Part shown: positions 8,807-17,304 of the stretch, in pieces | Numbering within the stretch: position 1 is the first letter of the stretch | Layout: each line of letters begins with the position of its first letter | Origin: Cohnella lupini | Lineage (GTDB): Bacteria; Bacillota; Bacilli; Paenibacillales; Paenibacillaceae | Length of the DNA stretch: 64,000 nt | Direction: 5' to 3' | Assembly: GCF_003386205.1 (NCBI RefSeq) | Contig: NZ_QRDY01000001.1 | Span: forward strand, 248,001-312,000 | The notes under the pieces: model-generated | Database searches by the model: none | What the model saw: only the letters and a program-made list of their open reading frames with translations | Told to the model about the DNA's origin: nothing | Translations under genes and position numbers: made by a program

Positions 8807-10669
8807 TTACTCCTTGGTATTTAATCGTTCGAGCTGACGGCGGACTTGAAGCGGATAGAGCTGCAAAGATGTATCCGTACCGCTGGCCGATTGCAATGCG
8901 GATTTGACGTCGATCTGTCCATATCCGTAATCATTGTCTTTACCTGACGGGCCTAAATCCTTTGCGGTGCTTCTAAGCAAGTCCATGACCTCCGCATTGG
9001 ACAGATCGGGATTCGCGGAACGGACCAACGAAGCCAGCGCGGCGACGTGAGGCGAAGCCATCGAAGTCCCTGACAATGCGGCATAGCGGCTGCCCGGATA
9101 CGTACTCGGTATGGACGTTCCCGGAGCCGCAACGTCGATATAGTCCCCGAAATTAGAATATTCGGCCCGCGATTCATCGGGATCGGTCGCGGAAACGCCG
9201 ATCACTTCGTCGTACGCCGCCGGATAGCCCGGCCGGTCCGTACTGTCGTTGCCGCTAGCCGCAACAATCACGATTCCTCGATCATAGGCATATTTCAGCG
9301 CATCGTGCAGAAAGTCGGCTTCAGCGTAATTTCCCAGGCTCATATTAATGACTTGCGCTCCGTGGTCCGCCGCCCATATGATGCCTTCGGCAACGGAGTA
9401 GGTAGAACCTGCCCCCGAACTGTCTAGCACCTTGACAGGCATAATCTTGGTAAACCACGTCATGCCCGCTACTCCTTCGTTATTGTTGATTTCGGCAGCG
9501 ATTATTCCGGCTACGTGCGTACCGTGCCCGACATCGTCATCGGGAGGCTGGGAAGGATCGACGATATTGGTTCCCTTTACTAAGCGTCCCTTAAGATCCG
9601 GATGATCCATTTGAACCCCGGTATCCAATACGGCAACGACGACTTCCTTGCTGCCTTTCGTAATCGCCCAGCCGTTTGCTGTGGCGATTTCCGGCAAATT
9701 CCATTGATACTCCGAATATAGTGTATCGTTGGGGACAATGGTCTCGTTATCCGCGCTTTCGATCCGGCTATTGGTTAAATAAAGATAGTGGGGCTCGACG
9801 AATTCGGGATTCCATTTGTCCTCGAAGTATTTCTTGAGTGCTTTAGTCTCATGCTTCTTGGAACGGAATACATAAGTTCTGCCCGTATGGCGAACGATCG
9901 TGAGGCTAAGCTCCTGACGAAGCTGCAGCAATTGCCTGTCCGTCAGCGGAGCGCGAAACTTAACGACGATTTCGTCAACCGAGTAATGGCTGGCATTGCC
10001 GTTATCTTCTCCATCGTGGACCGTCGTTTCTTCATTGGAACCCGGAACTACCGACTCCGTGCGATATCGTCCTTCCGGAGGAAAAGGCACGAGACGGAGA
10101 TTGCGCCGTTGATGCCGTTCCACGGCTTGGATAACCTCGGTGGAAATTAAAGCGGCGACACCGTGCTTTCCGTTAGGAGCAGGCTGGGACAAGACGAAAT
10201 AACTAAATCCGTCATGGGAGAAAGTAGGGGATGCATAACTATTTCCTTGTCTGATTGCGGTTCTGGCTTTGTCAAGATAAGAGTTCGCCTCTTGCATAAG
10301 TTCAGGTTTAGGCTTGCCGTAGGTTTTGTTCTTCTCTTCGTTCGCCCATTCCGCGTAAAGAATTTCGGGATGCGTTTTTAACAAAGCCTGAGATTGAAGT
10401 CCGAAGTCGGCGACGGGACCTTCCCGCAGGAACTTTCGGATATCCCGCGTCACTTGCGAGCGCGATAATCGGTCGGTCGCTTCCATGTCCCTTTTCACGG
10501 TTTGCAATTTATACGTTTTCTCGTTGGCCTTCTCCGAAGCGGATCGCATGGTGCGAGGGTGAGAAGGAGCAGCCCCATTATCGGGCTTCGCGGTAGGCAA
10601 CAAAAAGGGAAAAGCGAACAGAACGACGGCAACGATAAATAAGAAGACTAACAGCTTGTTTCGGCGCAA
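8807..10669 (-). CDS. secreted or membrane-anchored S8 (subtilisin-like) serine protease
   Basis: A 620-residue subtilase. Residues 5-25 form one hydrophobic segment (signal peptide or anchor). About 200 residues of unclassified, probably extracellular sequence follow, then a propeptide-like domain (about 232-300, starting DEIVVKFRAPLTDRQ) as in fervidolysin-type proteases. The catalytic domain has Asp349 (VVAVLDTGVQ), His382 (GHGTHVAGI), oxyanion Asn474 (AASGND) and Ser536 (SGTSMASPH). The start is TTG at 10669, supported by AGGAGAGG seven bases upstream on the minus strand. It is transcribed alone, opposite to its neighbours. The long N-terminal extension is larger than in ordinary subtilisins; its role is not evident. 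Confidence 0.93.
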   Translation of the reverse strand: MRRNKLLVFLFIVAVVLFAFPFLLPTAKPDNGAAPSHPRTMRSASEKANEKTYKLQTVKRDMEATDRLSRSQVTRDIRKFLREGPVADFGLQSQALLKTHPEILYAEWANEEKNKTYGKPKPELMQEANSYLDKARTAIRQGNSYASPTFSHDGFSYFVLSQPAPNGKHGVAALISTEVIQAVERHQRRNLRLVPFPPEGRYRTESVVPGSNEETTVHDGEDNGNASHYSVDEIVVKFRAPLTDRQLLQLRQELSLTIVRHTGRTYVFRSKKHETKALKKYFEDKWNPEFVEPHYLYLTNSRIESADNETIVPNDTLYSEYQWNLPEIATANGWAITKGSKEVVVAVLDTGVQMDHPDLKGRLVKGTNIVDPSQPPDDDVGHGTHVAGIIAAEINNNEGVAGMTWFTKIMPVKVLDSSGAGSTYSVAEGIIWAADHGAQVINMSLGNYAEADFLHDALKYAYDRGIVIVAASGNDSTDRPGYPAAYDEVIGVSATDPDESRAEYSNFGDYIDVAAPGTSIPSTYPGSRYAALSGTSMASPHVAALASLVRSANPDLSNAEVMDLLRSTAKDLGPSGKDNDYGYGQIDVKSALQSASGTDTSLQLYPLQVRRQLERLNTKE

Positions 10670-10898
10670 GGCGCACCTCTCCTTTACGGCTCTATTCTAA
10701 AGGGAGCACATGCCATTAGGATGAAGGGGAAGCGCTAAAAATATACGGCTCAATTTACCCTTGACAGTACCGTTTTCTCCGGATTTGTGTTACGATAATT
10801 AGGGTTTCGCGAGTTCTTCTAACAGCGGGACTTTTTAACTTGATAACCATCAATGTCCATAAGGATATGTTTTTGCACAATGGAAAGGGGAACAACCC

Positions 10899-11399
10899 AT
10901 GCCAGTTACCAATATTAAAGCGCTGTCCGAATCCAGCAGAGACAAACTAAAAGCGGCGATCGATCCGATCGAACAATTTCTAAACCACAACGCGCTGGGG
11001 CAACTCGTTTCTGAGGACAACCCCGATAGCCCAATTTTCTACAGCGGATTATTGTCCGACTTGCGTCATCTGCTCGTATTCTCCGAAGTCGCTTACGAGA
11101 AGCTCGGAGCTGTGCTTAGACGCCCGAATTTCGATAATGAGCTGGCTGAACGGGCGTTATACGAAGTGTATCATAACGGCGTGAATTCGTTTTTCTATCC
11201 GAAAAACGAATGTTATTCCGAGGACGGCCGTTACGCTTACACTGGACAAGACGCGATCCGGTTCCGCGCTAAGCCGGTTCGTTCCGCTCGCGACGTCATC
11301 TTGAGCATTTCCCGCATTTACGAGGAATTGCGCGACGATCTGTCTTATTATGAGAGCGACTACTTGACGCACCGCCGCATGCAAAGCCAATCTAAATAA
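10899..11399 (+). CDS. ypuI: YpuI-like protein (DUF3907)
   Basis: A soluble 166-residue protein resembling B. subtilis YpuI (DUF3907) as I remember it. Matching points are YSGLLSDLRHLLVFSE, the AERALYEVYHNGVNSFFYPKNE block, the EDGRYAYTGQDAIRFR motif, and the C-terminal ELRDDLSYYESDYLTHR. No function is known for the family. ATG 10899 is preceded by GGAAAGGGGA. The gene stands alone with 230 bp of upstream spacer. That spacer contains a TTGACA (10761-10766) and a GATAAT (10794-10799) too far apart (27 bp) to be one promoter. Confidence 0.88.
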   Translation: MPVTNIKALSESSRDKLKAAIDPIEQFLNHNALGQLVSEDNPDSPIFYSGLLSDLRHLLVFSEVAYEKLGAVLRRPNFDNELAERALYEVYHNGVNSFFYPKNECYSEDGRYAYTGQDAIRFRAKPVRSARDVILSISRIYEELRDDLSYYESDYLTHRRMQSQSK

Positions 11400-11481
11400 C
11401 ATTTATGCCTGCAACCTCCACCCCTCTGTCCGCATACCCTCCTTCTCTGGGTACACAATAGGACAGGGGGGTGATTTTAAT

Positions 11482-11694
11482 ATGCCGAATGGCGTAGCTT
11501 GCAGCGTAAGCAATTGTTCATTTTGGAATAAAGGAAATCAATGCGGAGCAAGCGATATTGCCATCGAAGTCGATTCTCACTCCAAGAATCATTGGAACGA
11601 GGAATTCGCCAACGAATTTTTCTCCCATCAAGACATGGCTCGGTCGTCGTCCATTACCTGTTGTCTAACTTTTCAACCGAAAGGCGACAAATAG
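11482..11694 (+). CDS. DUF1540 domain protein, small cysteine-rich
   Basis: A 70-residue protein with the DUF1540 pattern: VACSVSNCSFWNKGNQCGASDIAIEVD, then a short linker, and SSSITCCLTF at the end. The spaced cysteines suggest metal binding, but no function is established. A strong GGGGGGTGA precedes ATG 11482. It stands between ypuI and the lytic transglycosylase, all on the plus strand. Confidence 0.88.
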   Translation: MPNGVACSVSNCSFWNKGNQCGASDIAIEVDSHSKNHWNEEFANEFFSHQDMARSSSITCCLTFQPKGDK

Positions 11695-11749
11695 GTCCAA
11701 GGAACGAGTTGCGCGGATTTTGTCGGGACTAGCCGGAGTCCGATAGTTG

Positions 11750-12481
11750 ATGTACAATGGGAATAACCTACAAATTGACTATCGGGAGCTAACCGACGTG
11801 AATGTAACGACGGATCCACGCATCATAAAGCAAATTCTTCTCACGCAATGGATGTCCGAGTTGAATCCTTTAAGCAACGTCAAGGAAACCGATGGAACGG
11901 CCAGCGAAGGCTCGAGCCTATTCGACATGTTATTGAATCAATTATCGACGAATACATCGTCCCAAGCTTCGATTGTTGACGCTTCGGCTGATTTATCTCG
12001 TATTTCGGCGCTTTCAATGCCGACTGCTTCCTGGGGAGGGGCATTAACCGACGATAGCGGTTCGTCCTCGGCATACGATGATTTAATTGCCGCCGCCGGC
12101 GCGAAATACGGCGTAGATCCGGCATTGATTAAAGGAGTCGTCCAATCGGAGTCGTCCTTTAATCCGAATGCCGTTTCCTCGGCGGGAGCCAAAGGACTTA
12201 TGCAACTCATGGACGATACGGCGAGGGGCTTAGGCGTGGAAAATTCCTTTGATCCTGCACAGAATATCGACGGCGGAACGAGATTCCTATCGTACTTGCT
12301 CCGCAAATACGAAGGGAACGTGTCGACGGCTCTTGCCGCATACAATGCGGGGCCGGGTCGCGTAGACCGTCTGGGTATTAAGAATGATCAGGATATCGCC
12401 ATTAACCTGGACAAGCTGCCGTCTGAGACGCAGAAGTATATTTACAAGGTTCTGAACGCATCCGCGCAATGGAGCATTTAG
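11750..12481 (+). CDS. lytic transglycosylase (SLT domain), YjbJ/CwlQ-like
   Basis: The C-terminal half (about residues 105-235) is a goose-lysozyme-like SLT domain. It has the catalytic glutamate in VVQSESSFNPNAVSSAGAKGLMQLM and the closing ALAAYNAGPGRVDR. It would cleave peptidoglycan glycan strands. The N-terminal 100 residues are low-complexity, serine-rich and carry no signal peptide, as in B. subtilis CwlQ, so how it reaches the wall is not shown. Either ATG 11750 or TTG 11747 may be the start; GGAG at 11735-11738 is better spaced for the TTG. A terminator follows. Confidence 0.9.
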   Translation: MYNGNNLQIDYRELTDVNVTTDPRIIKQILLTQWMSELNPLSNVKETDGTASEGSSLFDMLLNQLSTNTSSQASIVDASADLSRISALSMPTASWGGALTDDSGSSSAYDDLIAAAGAKYGVDPALIKGVVQSESSFNPNAVSSAGAKGLMQLMDDTARGLGVENSFDPAQNIDGGTRFLSYLLRKYEGNVSTALAAYNAGPGRVDRLGIKNDQDIAINLDKLPSETQKYIYKVLNASAQWSI

Positions 12482-12512
12482 AAGCGTTTAACAATTAAAA
12501 CAAAGGCTTGCA

Positions 12513-12553
12513 AAGGGGATCAAGACGGGAGTTATCCCGTTTTTGATCCTTTT
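12513..12553 (+). terminator. intrinsic terminator after the lytic transglycosylase gene
   Basis: GGGATCAAGACGGGA pairs with TCCCGTTTTTGATCC (one bulge) around a short loop, followed by a T-rich TTTTATT. Confidence 0.75.
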
Positions 12554-12593
12554 ATTATGAAATATGCCGGCATGAAAAGAATGGAGTCATCGA

Positions 12594-13772
12594 ATGAAAA
12601 CCTACTATTTCGACCATAGCGCGTCAACCCCGATGTTGCCGACCGTTATCGAAACGATGAGCGAGCTGATGAAGCTTCATTACGCCAATCCGGGCGCTTT
12701 GCACCGTTCCGGTGCGGAAGCGCTGAAGCTGGTAGACAGGGCTCGCGGGAGCATCGCCGAGAGAATGGGGGCGAAGCCCGAAGAAATTATTTTTACGTCG
12801 GGCGGAACCGAGAGTAACAATCTGGCGATAAAAGGATCGATCCATAAAGCGACAAGGGCAAACAAACATATTATAACTTCGGCCGTGGAGCATGCTTCCG
12901 TGTACGAGTGCGTACGTCAGCTTGAAGCGATGGGTATTCGTACGACGGTCGTACCCGTAGATCGGTTTGGCAGAGTGAATCCGGAAGACGTGGAAAGTGC
13001 GATCACTAAAGACACGGTACTCGTTAGCATCATGCAGGTAAACAACGAAACGGGAGTCGTTCAACCTATAAGTGAGCTAGGCAATGTCATTTCCCGGTTT
13101 CCTCATGTTCGTTTCCATGTAGACGGAGTGCAGGCGATCGGCAAAGTACCCTTCGATTGGACGGGGTGGGGCGTCCATATGTATTCGGGATCGGCCCATA
13201 AATTCGGAGGGCCGAAAGGAATGGGTTTCCTTCTGCTTAAATCGGGAGTCGAGCTTGCTCCCCTGTTGAATGGCGGCGATCAAGAACAAGGCTTCCGTTC
13301 GGGTACTCAGAACGTTCCTGGCATCGTTGCGATGTCCCAAGCATTGAGGTTGACCATGGAGAGCAGAGACAGCAGAAGAGCGCGGATGTACGCTATGAGA
13401 CGCCAATTGCTGGACGTCGTGGATCAGATACCGGAGCTGTTCATAAATGGCGTACATTCGAACATGGATAATGCCGAAACGGAGACAGCTCCGCACGTAG
13501 TGAACTTATCCTATCCGGGAATGCGTCCCGAAGTTATAATTCATATGCTTGAAAAGCACGGGATTCTCGTGTCCACCCAATCGGCTTGTTCCTCCAAGAG
13601 CTTGTTGCCGAGCAGAGTGCTCCTTGCGATGGGACACGACGAGGATCGAGCATCGGGAAGCATACGGATTAGTTTCGGAGACGAGCATACGGATAAGGAT
13701 ATCGAAATTTTAGGCGAAAGGCTGAAGAGCGTCGTCGCCAAGCTCAAGCCGTTGGAAAGGAACATCAAATGA
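12594..13772 (+). CDS. cysteine desulfurase (NifS/IscS class, NifZ-like)
   Basis: A PLP-dependent enzyme, 392 residues, that takes sulfur from L-cysteine as an enzyme persulfide. Lys203 in SGSAHKFGGPKG binds PLP, Cys332 in TQSACSSKS is the persulfide cysteine, and EHASV and DGVQAIGK are further cofactor-site motifs. Its 3' end overlaps thiI by 4 bp (ATGA). In B. subtilis the equivalent pair nifZ-thiI supplies sulfur for 4-thiouridine in tRNA, so this is most likely a dedicated sulfur donor for ThiI rather than the general Fe-S desulfurase SufS (inference from context). Confidence 0.95.
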   Translation: MKTYYFDHSASTPMLPTVIETMSELMKLHYANPGALHRSGAEALKLVDRARGSIAERMGAKPEEIIFTSGGTESNNLAIKGSIHKATRANKHIITSAVEHASVYECVRQLEAMGIRTTVVPVDRFGRVNPEDVESAITKDTVLVSIMQVNNETGVVQPISELGNVISRFPHVRFHVDGVQAIGKVPFDWTGWGVHMYSGSAHKFGGPKGMGFLLLKSGVELAPLLNGGDQEQGFRSGTQNVPGIVAMSQALRLTMESRDSRRARMYAMRRQLLDVVDQIPELFINGVHSNMDNAETETAPHVVNLSYPGMRPEVIIHMLEKHGILVSTQSACSSKSLLPSRVLLAMGHDEDRASGSIRISFGDEHTDKDIEILGERLKSVVAKLKPLERNIK

Positions 13773-14998
13773 ATTACGAGCTGATATTGGTTAGATTCGG
13801 GGAAATTACGATTAAGGGGCGCAATCGCAATCGGTTCGAGATGATGCTGCTCACGCAAATCAGGTTGGCGCTAAAGGCAATGCCTTTATTGACCTTTGAG
13901 CGAGGATACGCGAGAGTGTACATTCGCTTAAACGGGGAGAAATACGAAGCGGTAGCGGCGCGGCTTAAAGATATTTTCGGCATCGCGACCTTTAGTCCGG
14001 TAATGAGCTCGGAGCAAGAGCTAGAGGCGATCCAGCAATGTTCCCTGGAAATGATGAGAAGCTTAAACCCCGCTCCGAAGACGTTTAAGGTGTCGGTAAA
14101 GCGCGGGTGGAAGCAATATCCTTATGATTCGGTTGAAATGAATCATTTGGTCGGCTCTCACATATTGCGCAACACGCCGGAACTGAAGGTAGACGTGAGA
14201 CAGCCGGAAGTCGAATTGAAGGTCGATATCCAGCATCAAACCACTTATATTTATTGCGAAGTAGTGAAGGGCGCGGGGGGATTTCCGCTCGGGATGAACG
14301 GCAAGGCGATGCTCCTTCTGTCGGGGGGAATAGATAGTCCCGTCGCGGGCTGGATGGCTATGAGAAAGGGACTTAGGATCGAAGCGGTCCATTTCCACAG
14401 TTATCCGTTCACGAGCGAGCAAGCCAAAGAGAAAGTGATTACGCTGTCGAAGCGTCTGGCGTATTACGGCGGTAAAATCAATTTGCATCTCGTACCGTTT
14501 ACGGAACTGCAGACGAAGCTGGCTCAGTCCGGACACGATAGCTTGATCATTACTTTGATGAGACGGAGCATGCTGAAGATAACGGAGCGATTAGCGGAGA
14601 AACACGGGGCGCTTGCGATCGTGTCCGGAGACAGCCTCGGGCAAGTCGCGAGCCAAACGCTCGGCAGCATGAACGTCATCGGGCGATCATCGTCGCTCCC
14701 GATGTTACGCCCGCTCGTCATGATGGACAAGCAGGATATTATCGGATACGCGGAGAAGATCGGTACGTTTACGACTTCGATATTGCCTTTCGAAGATTGC
14801 TGTACGTTATTCGTGCCGAAATCGCCCGCGATCAATCCCAATTTAAGTCTGGTGGAAAGCATTGAGGCTTACTTGGGGGAAGAGCTCGAACGATTGATCG
14901 ACGAAGCGGTGAAGGGAACGGAAGTGCTTGTGTTGAAAGAGGACGGAGAATCGACGAGCGCGGATTTGGACAATAATCCCGAGGATGCATGGTTCTAG
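13769..14998 (+). CDS. thiI: tRNA 4-thiouridine synthetase ThiI
   Basis: ThiI activates U8 of tRNA with ATP and inserts sulfur. Residues 1-165 hold the N-terminal ferredoxin-like and THUMP domains. The PP-loop ATPase motif is SGGIDS at 185-190, and Cys344 in FEDCCTLFVPK matches the catalytic position known from E. coli. It ends at 409 residues without a rhodanese domain, as in Bacillus, where a partner desulfurase passes sulfur directly; that partner is the overlapping upstream gene. Some ThiI proteins also take part in thiazole synthesis, but those mostly need the rhodanese domain, which is absent. Confidence 0.96.
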   Translation: MNYELILVRFGEITIKGRNRNRFEMMLLTQIRLALKAMPLLTFERGYARVYIRLNGEKYEAVAARLKDIFGIATFSPVMSSEQELEAIQQCSLEMMRSLNPAPKTFKVSVKRGWKQYPYDSVEMNHLVGSHILRNTPELKVDVRQPEVELKVDIQHQTTYIYCEVVKGAGGFPLGMNGKAMLLLSGGIDSPVAGWMAMRKGLRIEAVHFHSYPFTSEQAKEKVITLSKRLAYYGGKINLHLVPFTELQTKLAQSGHDSLIITLMRRSMLKITERLAEKHGALAIVSGDSLGQVASQTLGSMNVIGRSSSLPMLRPLVMMDKQDIIGYAEKIGTFTTSILPFEDCCTLFVPKSPAINPNLSLVESIEAYLGEELERLIDEAVKGTEVLVLKEDGESTSADLDNNPEDAWF

Positions 14999-15008
14999 TT
15001 AAAAAAGT

Positions 15009-15048
15009 AAAGCCGTGAAACGCATTAATGCGTTTCGCGGCTTTTTTT
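15009..15048. terminator. bidirectional terminator between thiI and terC
   Basis: A 15-bp stem (15009-15023 with 15030-15044, AAAGCCGTGAAACGC side first, one mismatch or wobble) with a 6-base loop, a T-run on the plus side and an A-run (15001-15006) on the other. The TAA stop of the minus-strand terC gene lies in the loop (15025-15027). Confidence 0.92.
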
Positions 15049-15777
15049 CGTGGCAAGCGGAGGGGCGACTTTTTTTACTTTTTCGTCTTTGCGGCGGGCG
15101 TTGATCGCATTCGTCCATACTCCCGCTACCATGACCAGCACGACCATAGTCGCGATGAATATCCAAGTGAGTACGGGATTGCTTATGAAATAGCTTTTGA
15201 ATTCGTTCTCGTGCGTTATCATTTTCGCGGCGGTGTAAGCAAGAACGCCGGAGCCTAAGTAGATGATCCAAGGGAATTTCTCGATAATCTTGATGAATAA
15301 CGTGCTTCCCCAAACGACGATCGGAATACTGATCAGAAGTCCGAGAACGACAAGGAAATAATCTCCATGGGCCGCGCCGGCTACGGCAATGACGTTATCG
15401 AGGCCCATCGCCGCATCCGCTATGACGATGGTTCTTATGGCTGCCCATAATGTAGTACCGGGTTTAACGTTTTCTCCGTGGGCTTCTTCTTGAACGAGTA
15501 GCTTGTATGCAATCCAGATAAGCAAGACGCCCCCGATGGCAAGCAAGAACGGAATTTTAAGTAAGGAGACGACAAGCATAGTGGCCACGATACGGATGAT
15601 AACCGCACCCGCTGTTCCCCAGATAACGGCTTTCGTTTGCATTTCCTTTGGTAAGTTTCTTGCAGCGAGACCAATGACGATCGCATTATCTCCAGCCAAC
15701 AATAGATCGATGAATATGATCGTCATTAAGATCGACCAGAATTCCAAGCTCATTAAATCCCATCCGAATAGTTCCAC
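15025..15777 (-). CDS. TerC family integral membrane protein (YjbE-like), copy 1
   Basis: A 250-residue membrane protein with about seven hydrophobic segments and the TerC signatures LLAGDNAIVIGLAARNLP and ADAAMGLDNVIAVAGAA. Their intramembrane acidic residues are thought to bind metal. TerC proteins export manganese, in Bacillus partly to metallate secreted enzymes. GTG 15777 follows GGGGGGA; an internal ATG nine codons on is an alternative. The C-terminal tail is basic (RRKDEKVKK). A second TerC gene starts divergently 121 bp away. No yybP-ykoY type manganese riboswitch is recognisable in the shared spacer. Confidence 0.92.
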   Translation of the reverse strand: MELFGWDLMSLEFWSILMTIIFIDLLLAGDNAIVIGLAARNLPKEMQTKAVIWGTAGAVIIRIVATMLVVSLLKIPFLLAIGGVLLIWIAYKLLVQEEAHGENVKPGTTLWAAIRTIVIADAAMGLDNVIAVAGAAHGDYFLVVLGLLISIPIVVWGSTLFIKIIEKFPWIIYLGSGVLAYTAAKMITHENEFKSYFISNPVLTWIFIATMVVLVMVAGVWTNAINARRKDEKVKKVAPPLATKKSRETH

Positions 15778-15898
15778 GATTAGTCCCCCCTATATTATTC
15801 CAACCAGTAATACGTGCGGTATTCGAAAACGATTCAAAAAAAAGTGGCTACATATCTGGAGCGGCTTGTACATAAAACTGGAAGGAGGAGGTGTGCGC

Positions 15899-16582
15899 AT
15901 GGGAACGATGGAAACCTTGATCATTTTTCTTGAAATCGTCATGATTAATTTGCTTTTAAGCGGCGATAACGCCATCGTCATAGCTATGGCAGGACGCAGA
16001 TTGCCGGCAGCGCAAAGAAGGAAGGCCGTATGGTGGGGCGCCGTCGCGGCGATAGGTTTGAGATGCATACTTACGATAGGCGCGATAAAGCTCCTGCATG
16101 TGCCTTTCCTTCAAACGGCGGGAGCGATATTGCTCCTTATTATTGCCTTGCAGCTTCTGCTTGACAACAAGGAGAAGACGGAAGCGACCAAAGCGGCTGC
16201 CTCCACGTTAGCGGGAGCCGTATGGACGATCGTCGTGGCCGATTTCGTCATGAGCCTCGATAACGTGTTAGCCGTCGCGGCGGTCGCGAACGGCGATACC
16301 GCCATGTTGATAATCGGAATCGTTATGAGCATACCGATTATCATTTGGGGTAGCACCTTTATTATGCGAATGCTAGATCGGCTGCCGGGTTTGCTGTATC
16401 TCGGAGGCGGTCTGCTCGGATATACGGCTGCGGAAATGATGTTAGGGGATCCGGGATTGAAGGCGTACGTACATTTGCTTCCCCATGACTTCGATAAGCT
16501 TTTTCCGATATTCGCCGTAGGTCTTCTCTTAATCCTTGCCTTGATTCTCAGAAGGCGGTCCCACGGGCAAAGCAATCATTAA
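15899..16582 (+). CDS. TerC family integral membrane protein, copy 2
   Basis: A 227-residue paralogue of its divergent neighbour, with LLSGDNAIVIAMAGRRLP near the start and ADFVMSLDNVLAVAAVAN in the middle. It lacks the long N-terminal and C-terminal extensions of copy 1. ATG 15899 is preceded by AAGGAGGAGGTG (15882-15893), which rules out earlier in-frame starts. The same fold and acidic membrane residues suggest a metal transporter, most likely manganese. The head-to-head pairing suggests joint regulation or a two-component exporter (inference). Confidence 0.92.
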   Translation: MGTMETLIIFLEIVMINLLLSGDNAIVIAMAGRRLPAAQRRKAVWWGAVAAIGLRCILTIGAIKLLHVPFLQTAGAILLLIIALQLLLDNKEKTEATKAAASTLAGAVWTIVVADFVMSLDNVLAVAAVANGDTAMLIIGIVMSIPIIIWGSTFIMRMLDRLPGLLYLGGGLLGYTAAEMMLGDPGLKAYVHLLPHDFDKLFPIFAVGLLLILALILRRRSHGQSNH

Positions 16583-16587
16583 TATTC

Positions 16588-16649
16588 GTTCATAGAATGC
16601 GCGTTCCGGTCGATAAAGGGAAATTTTTGCTTCTATGAACTAGTTTTTT
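16588..16649 (+). terminator. probable terminator of terC copy 2 (long-loop inverted repeat)
   Basis: A perfect 10-bp inverted repeat GTTCATAGAA/TTCTATGAAC (16588-16597, 16631-16640) with a 33-base loop, followed by a T-run at 16643-16649. The long loop is unusual for a simple terminator. Confidence 0.55.
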
Positions 16650-16740
16650 CCCCGAACTTCCATTAAACTAAAGAAAAAGATGTCACGTTGCGTAACTTAG
16701 CCGTGGCGCACAGAGAATGGTATGAAGTGGGGGAACCTTT

Positions 16741-17223
16741 GTGAACAGACAATCCGCCGCAGTCGGAATCGGAGTCGTGGCTGTTGGATTGATTATTCTT
16801 TTGGGCAAATTGGGCGTATTTTCATTTTTCGGCGCCGTATTCTGGCCGCTGTTCGTTTTAATACCCGGCGTACTTCTTCACGTCCTTTATTTCGGCCGAA
16901 TGGTTCCGTCCGTAGCATTGATTCCGGCCGGAATCCTCACCGTCGTCTCGGTCATTCTATTGATCGGAAATTGGTTCGGATGGGGTTTGATGAAGTATTT
17001 ATGGCCGTTATTTATTTTTGCTATCGCGGTCGGTCTATACGAATATTACGTGTTCGGGTATAGCCGTTCCAAACAAATATGGACGCTGTCGGTCGGACTT
17101 ACCGTCGTAGCGGCGATTCTATTCGGATTGACTTTGCTATGGACTTGGGGAATATATTTGATCGCGGCGGGGCTGATCGGTTTCGGGGCATGGCTTGTCA
17201 TTCGCAGACCTAGATCATGGTGA
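16741..17223 (+). CDS. small membrane protein, LiaF transmembrane-domain-like
   Basis: A 160-residue protein made almost entirely of five or six short hydrophobic segments (VGIGVVAVGLIILLGKLG; VFWPLFVLIPGVLLHVL; and others). It resembles the N-terminal membrane domain found in LiaF-type and DUF5668-like proteins but lacks their C-terminal domain. No enzymatic motif is seen. GTG 16741 follows GTGGGGGA with good spacing. A terminator at 17241-17270 follows, so it seems to be a single-gene unit. The function is unknown. Confidence 0.85.
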   Translation: MNRQSAAVGIGVVAVGLIILLGKLGVFSFFGAVFWPLFVLIPGVLLHVLYFGRMVPSVALIPAGILTVVSVILLIGNWFGWGLMKYLWPLFIFAIAVGLYEYYVFGYSRSKQIWTLSVGLTVVAAILFGLTLLWTWGIYLIAAGLIGFGAWLVIRRPRSW

Positions 17224-17240
17224 GATAGAATTTATAACGG

Positions 17241-17270
17241 AGGAGCCCGAACCTAGGGCTCCTATTTTGT
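17241..17270 (+). terminator. intrinsic terminator
   Basis: A perfect 8-bp stem AGGAGCCC/GGGCTCCT (17241-17248, 17256-17263) with a 7-base loop and then ATTTTGTTCTT. Confidence 0.75.
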
Positions 17271-17304
17271 TCTTATCCCGAACGCAGGAAGGAAGGGCTA
17301 TGGT

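Noticed and set aside
10761..10799. Promoter TTGACA/GATAAT before ypuI
   Set aside because: The elements are 27 bp apart, too far for one sigma-A promoter.
15778..15898. yybP-ykoY manganese riboswitch between the TerC genes
   Set aside because: Looked for the conserved core and found none; the spacer is only 121 bp and shared by two divergent genes.
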